DNA from: Podospora comata
Lineage: Eukaryota; Ascomycota; Sordariomycetes; Sordariales; Podosporaceae
DNA length: 64,000 nt
Assembly (NCBI GenBank): GCA_017354895.1
Contig: CP071499.1
Coordinates: forward strand, 744,001 to 808,000
Direction: 5' to 3'
A program made the position numbers and the translations under genes. A model generated the notes under the pieces. It ran no database searches, had not been told where the DNA came from, and saw only the letters and a list, made by a program, of their open reading frames with translations. Shown piece after piece: positions 12,118-22,012 of this stretch. Positions within the stretch are counted from its first letter, which is position 1; every line of letters starts with the position of its first letter.

Positions 12118-13320
12118 ATGTTGAACTTTGGCAGAACACTGACTGCCAGCATTCTATGTCGACGTGCTTGTGTAAGCCGGGTCCCCTTGGCCCGCCGCCT
12201 CCACATCTTCCGGCCCTCATTCCGCCTTCCGTTACCCGACGACAAGCGCAGCTATGTTTATCGCCGACGACCCCTCCCCTACCTTGTGCCGGCATCAACG
12301 CCGATATCAACATCACCACCAGTGACCCTATTTACATCCGCACCAACCCCGGGTTTTTACTACAGGTCTTTCCGAACAGTAAGCCCTATACTCGGTAAAA
12401 AACAGCCCACCATGGCCGCCGAAAACACCTCCAACTGGGAGTCCAAAATCCAACGTAACCCTCACCCCGACTTCAAAGCCGTTGAAGCCTCCCGCCCCCC
12501 CTTTGACAACACCAAAACCTTTTCCTACACCCAAACCCCCCAGCCCTCCTGGACATTTGGTGCTGGCGCCAACCACCTCTCCACCCGACAAGACAAAGAG
12601 AAACCCCACCGCCAAATCGACCCCTACTCCCCCTCCCGCCCAGCCCACCTCAACTACAAACTCCTCATCTCAGCCATCGTCCCCCGCCCCATCGCCTTCG
12701 TCTCAACAGTCTCCCCCGATGGCAAAGTAACCAACCTCGCCCCCTTCAGTTACTTCACCGTCATCTCCCACGACCCCCCTCTCTTCATCATCGGCTTTGC
12801 CTCCTCCCTGGTGAACCCTGACCCCACCAAAGCAAAGGACACCCTCCGCCAGCTTGACGAAGTAAAAGAGTGCACCATCAACATCATTTCTGAAAGCTTC
12901 CTCGAGGCGGCGAATTCCACCGCCATCAACGCGCCGTACGGGGTGTCAGAGTGGGATGTCAGCGGTCTGACGCCCGTGTATGATTGCGAGCATGTCAAGG
13001 CGCCGAGGGTGAAGGAGGCGGTTTTCAGCATTGAGGGCAAGTTGGAGAGTCTGAGGGGGTTTGAGAGCAAGAGCACGCCTGGGAAGGTGAGCAGTACCAT
13101 GGCGGTGGTTGAGGGTGTCAAGTTCTGGGCGAGGGAGGATGCGATCAATGAGGAGGGGAGTTTGCTGGATATTGAGGTTTTGAGGCCGATAAGCAGGTTG
13201 GGCGGGATCACCTATGGGAGGGTGACGGAGGGCGTGGAGCTGCCGAGGCCGGATTTTGCGAAAGATCTTGGGGGGCACGAGGGGGCGGCCAAGTTGGAGA
13301 GGAGGGAGCAGGTGAACTGA
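12118..13320 (+). CDS. Flavin-reductase-like FMN-binding protein, 400 aa (303 aa from the internal Met)
   Basis: The core from about residue 178 on (YKLLISAIVPRPIAFVST, then SYFTVISHDPPLFIIGF) is the FMN-binding split barrel of the flavin reductase-like family; members use FMN or FAD in NAD(P)H-linked reductions, but the substrate cannot be read from the sequence. Two starts are plausible in one frame. ATG 12118 gives a 98-residue extension rich in Arg, Ser and Pro with no acidic residue in its first 40, which looks like a mitochondrial presequence. ATG 12412 (CCCACCATGGCC) is in a much better initiation context and begins MAAENTSNWESKIQRNP, which is how I remember cytosolic homologues starting. 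No intron. Codons are C-rich in the first half and switch to G-rich near 12,900. Confidence 0.88.
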   Translation: MLNFGRTLTASILCRRACVSRVPLARRLHIFRPSFRLPLPDDKRSYVYRRRPLPYLVPASTPISTSPPVTLFTSAPTPGFYYRSFRTVSPILGKKQPTMAAENTSNWESKIQRNPHPDFKAVEASRPPFDNTKTFSYTQTPQPSWTFGAGANHLSTRQDKEKPHRQIDPYSPSRPAHLNYKLLISAIVPRPIAFVSTVSPDGKVTNLAPFSYFTVISHDPPLFIIGFASSLVNPDPTKAKDTLRQLDEVKECTINIISESFLEAANSTAINAPYGVSEWDVSGLTPVYDCEHVKAPRVKEAVFSIEGKLESLRGFESKSTPGKVSSTMAVVEGVKFWAREDAINEEGSLLDIEVLRPISRLGGITYGRVTEGVELPRPDFAKDLGGHEGAAKLERREQVN

Positions 13321-13754
13321 GGATGAGTCGAGTATAAACGAGTATATAGACATTGATAAGATGATAGATCATGTTTGGCATAGCTTATGCGAATGCATAA
13401 AAGGCCCACCTGGTCGATGGCGCCTTCCCTGGTTGTGTGGTAGAAGGGGGTTCCTTCCTCAGTCTAATGAATGTGAGTTGTTCCTGCTGTAAGTATACAA
13501 ATGCCACCCACCCTATGAGACTGGGAAGGCTCGGGCCCAAGTCCTTCTGATGTCGCCGATATAGGTATTCACAACAGATGTTTTAACAAAGTCATCTCAT
13601 CCGTAAGCTACACATATCTCGTTCACTTTCGTTGCCGACATCAATATATCTTCCTTCGTTTATTGACATCATCTACCACCACTCGTTATCATCCGTCCAC
13701 CTGCCAATCAGGCATTGGACACCCATCTTCGCCGGGGACACTCGTTTTGCCAGC
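13321..13754. other. Intergenic region
   Basis: 3' end of the flavin-reductase-like gene and promoter of the LIM-type gene. Nothing distinctive; pyrimidine-rich in the last 150 bp. Confidence 0.5.
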
Positions 13755-15713
13755 ATGACATCCACCCCCAACACCCACCGCGGCGTTCCTCCTTCTTCCT
13801 CATCCACGCCAGTCTTACAAGCTCCAGCAACCGAGAAGAAAGCCCCCCTTCCTCCACTCCCTCCACCTCGCCAGCACCAACCCCCACCTCAACTCTTCAC
13901 TTGCACATTTTGCTAGCGGCTCTCCTCCCCTTCGCCTTGGAATTCAAAACCTCACGTTCTCGGCTCCTCGGCCCGTTTAGCATGTCACGCCTGCTACATA
14001 GCCATCACCAACCTGGCAATATGCTGGGTCTGCAACGAAATGGTCTTCCGCGGGGAGGACTGTGTCAGCTTGGGGTGGTGCTTCTGGCACAAGGCATGCT
14101 ACGGGTGTTTATTCTGCGGGTGCAAGAATGTGGTCAGGGGAACACAGCTCAAGGAATGGTTTGAGGACGATGGAACTAGAGAAGAGGACAAGGCGAAGGA
14201 GGTGGACACGGTACCGATGTGTATCAACTGTTTGGTTGATGTGCAAGATCAGCAGGGTGCAGAGGGAGAACAAGTGAACGAGGCCGAGGTGGTACAGAAG
14301 GCGCTGAGAAAGGTGGAGAGGGCCGAGGGGGATAATGGGCTGGCGAGGGGTAGGTGGGAGGGGTTGAGAAAGGGGTATAATGAGAAGAAGATTCATTTGC
14401 ACAGGCGGGTCAATGAGGAGGGGGCAGGGTCGGATTTTGATGAGGGAGGTGATCAGGGGAATGACCAGACGACTATTTACGTGTCGCTGTCTGACCCGCT
14501 GGGAGAGATATCGTTTCGACCGAGTCCGACAAAAGGGATTCCGTCTTTCTTGCAGCCTTCGCCCGCCTCGCCGGTTCAGTCTTCTCATCAAGTTCCTGTC
14601 CCAACGCAGCAAGAGTCCCGGATCAGGCGCCACAACGTCCGTTCGTACTCTTCGAGGGTCAGCAACAACTCCCACGCATCCACCGTCCGTCTCGAAGATC
14701 GGTATTTCTCTACTTCGGATAGCAACAAAACGCAGTACCCTCACAGCGAGATGTCAGAGATGCCTTCACTCCAAAACACACCACCCACAAGTAGCCCACG
14801 ACGATTTATCCACCGCGGTGCACCATTCGTCTCTAACCAGACTCTCCCCTCCTCGCCCATCCAAAGAGAAGCAGCCCCCAAAGACAGCCTGTCACACAAC
14901 TCAATCGCGTTCTCCTCATACGAAACCCCCCCAGAGTACCCTTCTTCCCCCGTCTCATCATCAGGCCGACAAAGCCAAAGTTTAGGAGCTGACGACCCCT
15001 TCACTAAGATTGACTCGAGGATGAACCGAGCCACCTCCTACAACCTATTCCCTACAGCATCACACACAGGCGGGACATCAACAAGACAGTACTCCTCCTA
15101 CCATTCCCTCCGTTCAAACCCATCCGCAAGAGTAGAACCCCCCGTGATGTCGATTCACATCCACCGAACCAACCCAAGGATGTCAACCGAGTATCTCCAG
15201 CCCCAGCGGCAAGCTCACCAGTCGAGGTCATCACCACAGTTGCAGCCACCACCAGCGCTGTCGATCACGCCAATCACCACCCCACCGGCACCTGTTGTTC
15301 TTATTGGGAATAACACAACACCCATTAACAACCTCAAACAGGGTTTCCTCCGGCGGACAGTCTCTGGAAGAAAACGACAAAAGTTTCCTCGAGGAGAGGA
15401 TGAAGAGGCACGGATGGCAAAAATTGGTACAGGGAAGAATGTTAGCCTGGCTACCGCGCCAGCAGTGAAAGCAGAGCCCAGCGCTGGAGGGGTTCAAACC
15501 CCGGAGATGGTGGCCACCACCGCCACCACCGTCACCACCACAAGAGGTCACCAAGAAATAGGGCAGACGATCCCTATCGGTGCCCTTGAGGGAAGAGATG
15601 AGAAAAAGGGGGGAAGCGGCGGTAGTGGTGGTAGTGGCAGCGGGAATGGGGGGAGCAGTAGCAAGAGGAGAAGTGTACAAGCCGACCTTTTGAGGAGGTT
15701 TTTTGGACGATGA
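13755..15713 (+). CDS. LIM-type zinc-finger protein with an in-frame TAG at codon 54 (653 codons)
   Basis: One frame runs from ATG 13755 to the stop ending at 15713, interrupted only by TAG at 13914-13916. Zinc ligands lie on both sides: C50-x2-C53 is immediately before the TAG, then C77-x2-C80 and C90-x2-C93. After these come H112-x2-C115-x2-C118-x2-C121 and a later Cys pair (MCINC). C90 to MCINC is a full LIM pattern, and C50/C53 with C77/C80 is a preceding four-Cys finger. Without passing the TAG, translation could begin only at Met96, which loses C90/C93 and destroys the LIM domain. No GT-AG intron can remove the TAG, because no GT occurs between it and the following Cys codons in a usable position. 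The rest is disordered, Ser/Pro-rich, with a Gly/Ser-rich basic C-terminus. LIM proteins are adaptors; partners are unknown. It is either a gene decoded through the TAG (mRNA editing or readthrough), a recent pseudogene, or a sequence error. Confidence 0.75.
13914..13916 (+). other. In-frame TAG inside the zinc-finger reading frame
   Basis: Codon 54 of the LIM-type gene. The base before the A is T and the base after is G, which is the preferred neighbourhood of perithecium-specific A-to-I mRNA editing in Sordariomycetes. Editing would give UGG (Trp) at a variable finger position. The sequence around it (TTGCTAGCGG) includes the self-complementary GCTAGC. Confidence 0.9.
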
Positions 15714-16226
15714 CTCAAACAACTGATAGAGATATGAGTAGGTATCAAGACAACACATAACTACATCTCTAATGATGAAAAAGCAGCAGCTCGTGCAAAA
15801 AATAGCTCTCAAGTTGATAATCCTACAGAACTCCCATGCTCATCAGACAAGCCCAATCCCCAGCCTATTAACGCCATTTTCCCCCCTTCTTCATATGAAA
15901 AATTTCTCCCGTTGTCCCAGAAGGCCGCCGCTGCCGCCGCCTTAAACTCCCCTCAAATGATGACGTGTAATGTATCATTACAAGTGAATATGAAAAAGCA
16001 ACCCAGATAACTTATGCACCTTTCCCACTCCCCTAACAATACCAGTATCAACTCCCAAGGAAGCTTTTCTTCGTCAAGGCTAACTAAGAATGTGGTGTCA
16101 CCCACAACGCCCAAAGCTCCCCCGTATCGAAAAGCCACCGACTGCCCTATCCCAACAATATGCTTCATCACCGGCAGCAAACGCCAAGTGATTGGCATGG
16201 CAACACAAGTCCAACTGGGAGTGTCT
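15714..16226. other. Convergent intergenic region
   Basis: Between the 3' ends of the LIM-type gene (+) and the next gene (-). AT-richer than the flanking genes; no ORF of note. Confidence 0.6.
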
Positions 16227-18480
16227 TTACTTCCTCACCTTTGGCCTCGACAAAGCCTGCAACCGACTAAGACTAATCCCACCCCCCGTAGTCTTCTTCT
16301 TCATTGGGCTCGGCGTCCCGGGCGCGCGACCAGGCAAAGCCGCCATCTTCCTAGGACTAGCACTTTGCATCCCCGTCTTCTTCGCGCTCGCGGCAACCAG
16401 CCTCGGAGCAAGCAACGCATCCCCCTCGGGAACTTGCTTCCTCTTCTTGGCCGCCCTATCCGCCGCCTCTCGCTCCGCTTCTTCCTCCTCCTCATCCGAC
16501 GTAACCCGATGTCGCTTCTTGTTCGTCATGCCATGAGGCAGAGCGACAAACACCGTGCGCGGGGCTTCATTCTCCTTGTTTGAAACCGACGTCGACGATG
16601 AAGTGCGGGGGAAGCTGCCGGGCATGTTCTCCGTGGGCAGAATAGATGGGCGGACGGGGCGGATGCTAGCTTGCCCGGGGGAGGAGCCGAATGAAGAGGA
16701 TGGACCGCCGAAGCTGATGGTGTGGTCGCCGCGGAAGGAGAATGTGCCTGGGACGGATGGCTCGGCGGAGGGGGCCTTGGTTTCGGTGGGCGCATCTGGG
16801 AGGGGGCGGACGGTGGAGAGGTCGGGGTAAGACACATCCTCGGCGCTCTGCTCAGCCAGGACGCCGTCCAACGATGGGTAGTGGACCTCTCCAAGTGGCT
16901 GCCTGACAGCGGGAACGGGGACGACAGACTTGACCGGCGATGGAGAGTTCTGAGCCATCGCAGCATGTTGAGTGTCGGGGGTGAAAGCCACACGCTTAGT
17001 GAGCTTGCGGGCAGGGGTGGTCATGGGGACTGGAGGAAGCTCCTTTTCCAGACGAGGAGGGGCTGGTGTCTTGGAACCAAGAGCAGAGGGCATCGGAATA
17101 GTGCTTTTAGGCTTCGCAGCACTGGCCTGAGAGCGGCGGAAAAGAGACTTGACCTGCTCGAAGCGGCTCTTGGGGGTCTTGACCTCGACGGCCACCTCGG
17201 GACTCTTGGGCTCGGCGGTCGAAACAGCTGCCTTGGGGCTCTTGAGATCATCAGTGGTAAAAAGCACTGCCTTTGAGCTTTTGACTTCAACCGTCTTCGT
17301 CGTCTCCTTCTCAACGGCAGTAACGGCCGCAATGTTGCTCGTCGTGGCAGACTTGATGAGACCGCCCAGCGCAGGCTTGGAGGGTGAACGCAGAAGCGAG
17401 CCACGTACAGGGGTCTTGGCAATGGTGCTGCTCGATCGAGCAAGCGAAGATTTGGTTGGGGTCATCAACGAGGCAAGATTAGATTTGGACCGAGGTAGGG
17501 CCATGTTAGAAGACGACTTGGGCATTGGAATTGCGCTCGCATCTCGTGAAATTGGACGCTTCGTCGTGGCATCGTCCTCGATATGCTGACGAGCACGCTT
17601 GATAGGAGACTCGACCTCCTCAACACGCTGATTGGCCTTGGGAATCGTCGAGACTGGAGTGGACTGCTTAGAACGAGCATGCTCGGGTTCGTCGAGATTG
17701 GCTTTGGATTGGCTGCGCTTGACGCCTTGTTTGAGTGGTGTAATGCGGCTCGACTGGGCTCTGAAGGCTGAGGGATGGTTCGCGATCGAGTCCATTTTCT
17801 TGAACTCGTTCATATGGGCTGAGCTGAAACGGCCGGCCTTGCCTTTGGCAGTAGCAATTTTGCGATTGTTAATCTGCTCTTCTTCGGCCTTCTCTGCCTC
17901 GCGCTGGGCGGCCAACTCGACTTTGATTTTGGCGGCCTGATCGCGGATTTGGTCCATCATGCGCTGAGCCTCAGGCCCGAGTTTCATATCTAAGTGACCG
18001 GGTTGTCTGAATGTAAAAGAGGAAGATGGGACTGCAATCTTGGTGGGTGTAGATTGAATGGCGCCGGCAAGTGTATCGCTGCGAGAAGAAGTGGGCTTGA
18101 CAATGTCGGTGAAGCCTAGACGCAGACCGGACGAAGGTGGCGCCATGGTCGGATGGTATTTGGCAGGATGCATTTCTGTGGCAGGAGGTTTAATGCGTGA
18201 AACCTTGCCAGCTGGTGTCGCGGGCAGCTTGGTAGGAGTTGGGGCGGGAGCTGGGGCTGGGGACGCAACGACAGCATCAATGTTTTGAACCGCGGCACTC
18301 TCGGCGGGAGTGGCATCTCGCTCGGCGACGGCAGCTAGGACTGGTTCCTCATGGGACGGCTTCATCGCCTGAAGTTGCGAAGCATGGGTTAGCGGCATTG
18401 TCGTCGAATTTTGGCATGTTTGTCTTTGTTTGTTTACTTACCCTTTGGGCGCTCGCCAGGCGCGCTGAACGGCGGGCCAT
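16227..18480 (-). CDS. Basic, disordered, probably nuclear protein; possible spindle/NuSAP-like motif, 726 aa
   Basis: Two exons on the minus strand: 18480-18442 (13 codons, MARRSARLASAQR) and 18368-16227, with a 73-bp intron (GTAAGT...CTTCAG). The tiny first exon gives a basic N-terminus that a single-frame call starting at 18398 would miss. The protein is Ser/Pro/Lys/Ala-rich with many S/T-P sites. A helical segment near residues 140-185 (QRMMDQIRDQAAKIK, then AAQREAEKAEEEQI) is followed by HMNEFKKMDSIANHPSAFRA, which recalls the FKKMESID motif of animal NuSAP. Further on come SRFEQVKSLFRR and RKLTKRVAFTPDT. The C-terminal part is strongly basic (KKRHRVTSDEEEEE, then AAKKRKQ) and looks like a nuclear signal. 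I cannot name it; a microtubule or chromosome role is a guess from the motif. Confidence 0.8.
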
Positions 18481-19117
18481 GATGTCGGAAGCTCGCTGCG
18501 ATGGCGGTGCAATGCAGGGGAAATGCGGTCGAAGAAACAGCTATTTTGACAATTTGTCGGTGTTGGAATGTTGGTGGAGAGATGGAAATGATGTCAGGTT
18601 GAAGACGCGACAAGGGAAGAGGTGCGACTGTGCCAGCGATGTCTGGTGGGGTGATAATTTTGATTCGCTGGCAGGCCGTTGAAGTAAACAAACCCTTTGA
18701 TTTTGTGGGCCCGTGTCACCGGCGTGAGGTGAGTTCGTGGCACAGACCAACTGCTCCCGACTCCCGACAGTTTGGCACTCGATCAGACTTCCTAAACTCG
18801 ACGCATACTCGGCTGCACACGAACACTATCGATACTCAACTTAACTCTCCTGAAGCTGAACGACAGTCTATGGCCCCACAGCTACCACCGAAGCCGGCAG
18901 TAATCATCGCCTTGCTACTCGAGAAGCAAACAATTTGATTATTCCCCTCAGAGCTTACCCTCCGGCCGGCCCTCCCAAGCCCAGGACAGAGCCAAGTGCC
19001 AGAGTCGATATATCCCTCCGCAGCGAGATATCTCGGCCAGAGGTAATATCCAGCTGGTCAAACAACACATCCTTCTCTCGAAGAACCTATATACTGTGGT
19101 CTTGAGAATTCCGTTTT

Positions 19118-19578
19118 TCACCGTCTCGAACCCTCACCATGCCCACAGGCCCTCTCAAAAGACACTTTCACCGTTGACGGCACCGTTTGGAAGCTGATAT
19201 AAGATGTAGTTCCCCAACTGCGGGTATCTTCACTATCGGATCTGGGACCTGCATGGAAGCCCTGATTGATCTTCTTTTCGTCGACGTGCAGACGATAGCT
19301 GCGAGAAATATAGGTGGTTGAAACACCACTAACCCCCACGGTCAAAGAATCGATACTGATGAGCGCAAATTTATCGATCAACTGCGCCATGATTGGAGCT
19401 CGACGTCTTGGAACTGCTGGGCGACTGCATCATCACCGGCACCTGTCAGATCGAATTTCCCAGGATACCGAGTTGAAAAAATGCCGCACCCAGGAAATTG
19501 CATCAATCTGGTGCCCCAGACGAGGCTCGAGACGGGGTACGCGACGTTGAAGTCGTCGATATCAGAGGCGGACAAGCT
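19118..19578 (-). pseudogene. Possible broken gene, two overlapping frames
   Basis: Two minus-strand frames abut: one reads LSASDIDDFNVAYPVSSLVW and ends near 19,378; the next reads MAQLIDKFALISIDSLTVGV and ends at 19118. Both have protein-like composition, and the first could begin at a splice acceptor (CACCCAG before 19,575), but joining them needs a frame change and I see no intron. I do not recognise the product. It may be a relic or chance. Confidence 0.25.
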
Positions 19579-19700
19579 GGGTGTTGTTTAGGGAGGTCTA
19601 ATTAGCAGCGGGGGGCGTGGGCTCGACAGGGTGTGTGCAAAAGGACGCTTGCCCGCCAAAAACTGCCACCACCACCAACTTTTTTTCCAGAATACAGAAT

Positions 19701-19786
19701 AACCCGAAGCCCTAACCATAAACCGAATCCTAACCATAACACTAACCATAACCCGTACCCTAACCACTAACTCTAACTCTAACCAT
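19701..19786 (+). repeat. Degenerate interstitial telomere-like tract (CCCTAA-type)
   Basis: About eight irregular copies of a C(C/A/T)CTAACC-type unit follow one another: CCCTAACCAT, TCCTAACCAT, CACTAACCAT, CCCTAACCAC, then CTAACT units. The canonical filamentous fungal telomere repeat is TTAGGG, so this is its C-rich strand in diverged form. It sits inside the chromosome arm, far from any end visible here, with genes on both sides. Confidence 0.7.
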
Positions 19787-19992
19787 CGCTCGCAAGCTCG
19801 AGATTTGGAAGGCAGAAAATGGCAGCTTGTTGTCGAGCGCGCGTGCGCCAGTGGTGGAGTGATGGCCCGTGCCAGGCCTGCTGGGCGTGAGCGTAGTCAA
19901 TAACCCGCTCCCTAGAAAACCCGACGAGGGTGAACTGGTTGTGGCTGACCCCCACCACCACTGCTCTCCGGTACTGGTGGCGCCACAAGACG

Positions 19993-20670
19993 CTAGAAAC
20001 ATTCCAGAAGGCGTAGAAGTTGCTTCTCAGTCACATTGCCCGATGCGGTCGACAAGTCCAGACCAATGAGCTTCTCATCGCGCCATCCCATGCGAAGCCT
20101 CGATGAAGAATGTCCGGCATCTGCATGTCGACCATCTGGTGATTCATGAAAGAAGAAATTCTCGCTCTTCACCACCCCTCCAACCGGCCTTCTGGGTGTT
20201 CGGTCTCTCTGCCAGCAAGACGAGTATCGGACCAGGGACGAACACTGGTACAACTCTGTTGAACCTGTACAGGCGGTATCGGTCTCAAGATGGAAGTGCG
20301 GACTTACAGAATCTCTCGCGATACTCAAGGTTGAGAGTCCTCAGTCCACTCACTGTATGGCTGCCCTCGTATAGGCCTCCGTGAAGCGGATCCTTCCGTG
20401 CAAGTTGATGTCATGGGAGGTGAACCTCACCATCAAGAACACCTCATCGGCGGGTGAGCTACATCGGTGAACGTTACCAGGATCAATGAGCTCCTCGGAG
20501 ATGCAAAAAACTCGATGCCTTGGGCGTTGATCCAGCGCCAACAACCCCGCCCCGCATGTCTGGGCACTCGATGGACTCGGGTAATCACCCCCCCCCTCGT
20601 TGCTAGCTACTTTGAGCTTGTTTAGACGAGGCTTGTCGAAAGACAAGTTGACGACCCCCAAAAAAGCCAA
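19993..20670 (-). pseudogene. Possible broken gene fragments
   Basis: Two minus-strand frames in series, 20670-20350 (starting MAFLGVVNLSFDKPRLNKLK) and 20328-19993 (ending GNVTEKQLLRLLECF), each without a partner exon that I can define. Segments such as VFCISEELIDPGNVHR and FLMVRFTSHDINLHGRI look protein-like. No family is recognised; stops and frame changes separate the pieces. Confidence 0.25.
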
Positions 20671-21508
20671 GTCGAATGGTGCAACTTTGCAAGAGAATCA
20701 TCGCGGCACTGCTCAGCTGTAATCAGAGACAAAACATCTCGGATTTGGGGGATCACAATTTCTCATCTCAAGCAGAAGTATTCGGGCAAGAGGTGTCGTC
20801 GGAGGATGCCGCCTCTTAACCCTCGGCGGTCGCCAGCTTTCCCGTCCAGGCCGTGCGTTGCGGAGCGGCGGCGGAGGCGTGAGGAGTTCAGGGATGGCTG
20901 CCAGGGGTGGCTGGGGGCCACAGTGGAGGGCGCGGCGGGTGCATCACTCTGAAAAAGGCTTTCTTTTTCCAGTGGTTGAAGGAAACGTCACTGGAACGTC
21001 GACCAAACGCAACCGCAAACGCTGAAGCTCCCACTGCTCCCCGAACACCGAGAACAGAATCTCGAAAGCCTTCTGGTTGGATGACTGCCGACATTTTAAT
21101 CTATCGATCTCACAGCGCCTGAGCATACTTGAGCTGCCCCTTCAGTCTATTGGAAGCACAAGCCGTCACCAAATATGCTCACGAGCCGCAAGAGTTTTCG
21201 TGGCCTCATTGTCAACACCCAATAGGTGGTCTTGCAGCACCCGGCAAGCTGTTCAGCAACCCTCGCCAATGCCAATCTTGGAAACGTCCCATTTCCATAT
21301 ACAACATTAGTCTTAAATGGTCTTTCAAGTTCTTTTCTTTTCCTTCTTGCTAATCCTCAAAAAAAAGTCTTCAAGATCGACGCTGGTAGGACTCTTTTCG
21401 ACCGAAGTCCTTCGTCAATAGTGGTACGCGGGAGGTGTGTACCCCCCAGCGCTTGGGTTCCAGGCGGGAGGAACAGGTGGGTTGTGAACAGCGGGCTGTC
21501 TCGCTGGC

Positions 21509-22012
21509 TCAGGTGACTATAAAATTCTGGCGTTCTTGGTGTCTTGGCGAGGCGTCGTCAAGGAATCTGCCCCGCAGTTTAAACCCAGCCAATGTTGTTC
21601 CTGAACGCTGAATGACAGGCTGAGCATGTACCTGACAACCACCCCCAGAACAAGCCCAGTGCAACAGCAGTGGACGAAATCTCTGAAATGCCTCCACTTC
21701 CAGCCCCTCTCCACCATCGACAAGGAACACCGATGTCGGTGGCACAAAAGACTTGAAGTGGTGATGGCCTGCTGGGCAAAGCGCCTCTGGAAGGCACGGC
21801 ATCCTCAGAACGCTGCCCTTTCTCGTGGTGAAAAGTGGTGGCATGTAACTGCAGCGTGACTTTAGACCCGCATATGGCAGCTCGTGAGTTGTTCGAGACT
21901 CGTCAACATCACGCTTCATGGCAGGGTTTTCAGCCCATCTCCTCCTCTTCACGGATTCCGGCGGCTCAAAGCTGTTGTGCTGGAGAGGAATAACTCGTAC
22001 AAATACCAGCAT
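21509..22012 (-). CDS. Short hypothetical ORF, 167 codons, doubtful
   Basis: Open minus-strand frame from a true ATG at 22012. Composition is protein-like but no domain, signal peptide or family is recognised, and the flanking region looks decayed. It may be chance or part of the relics to its left. Confidence 0.2.
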   Translation of the reverse strand: MLVFVRVIPLQHNSFEPPESVKRRRWAENPAMKRDVDESRTTHELPYAGLKSRCSYMPPLFTTRKGSVLRMPCLPEALCPAGHHHFKSFVPPTSVFLVDGGEGLEVEAFQRFRPLLLHWACSGGGCQVHAQPVIQRSGTTLAGFKLRGRFLDDASPRHQERQNFIVT

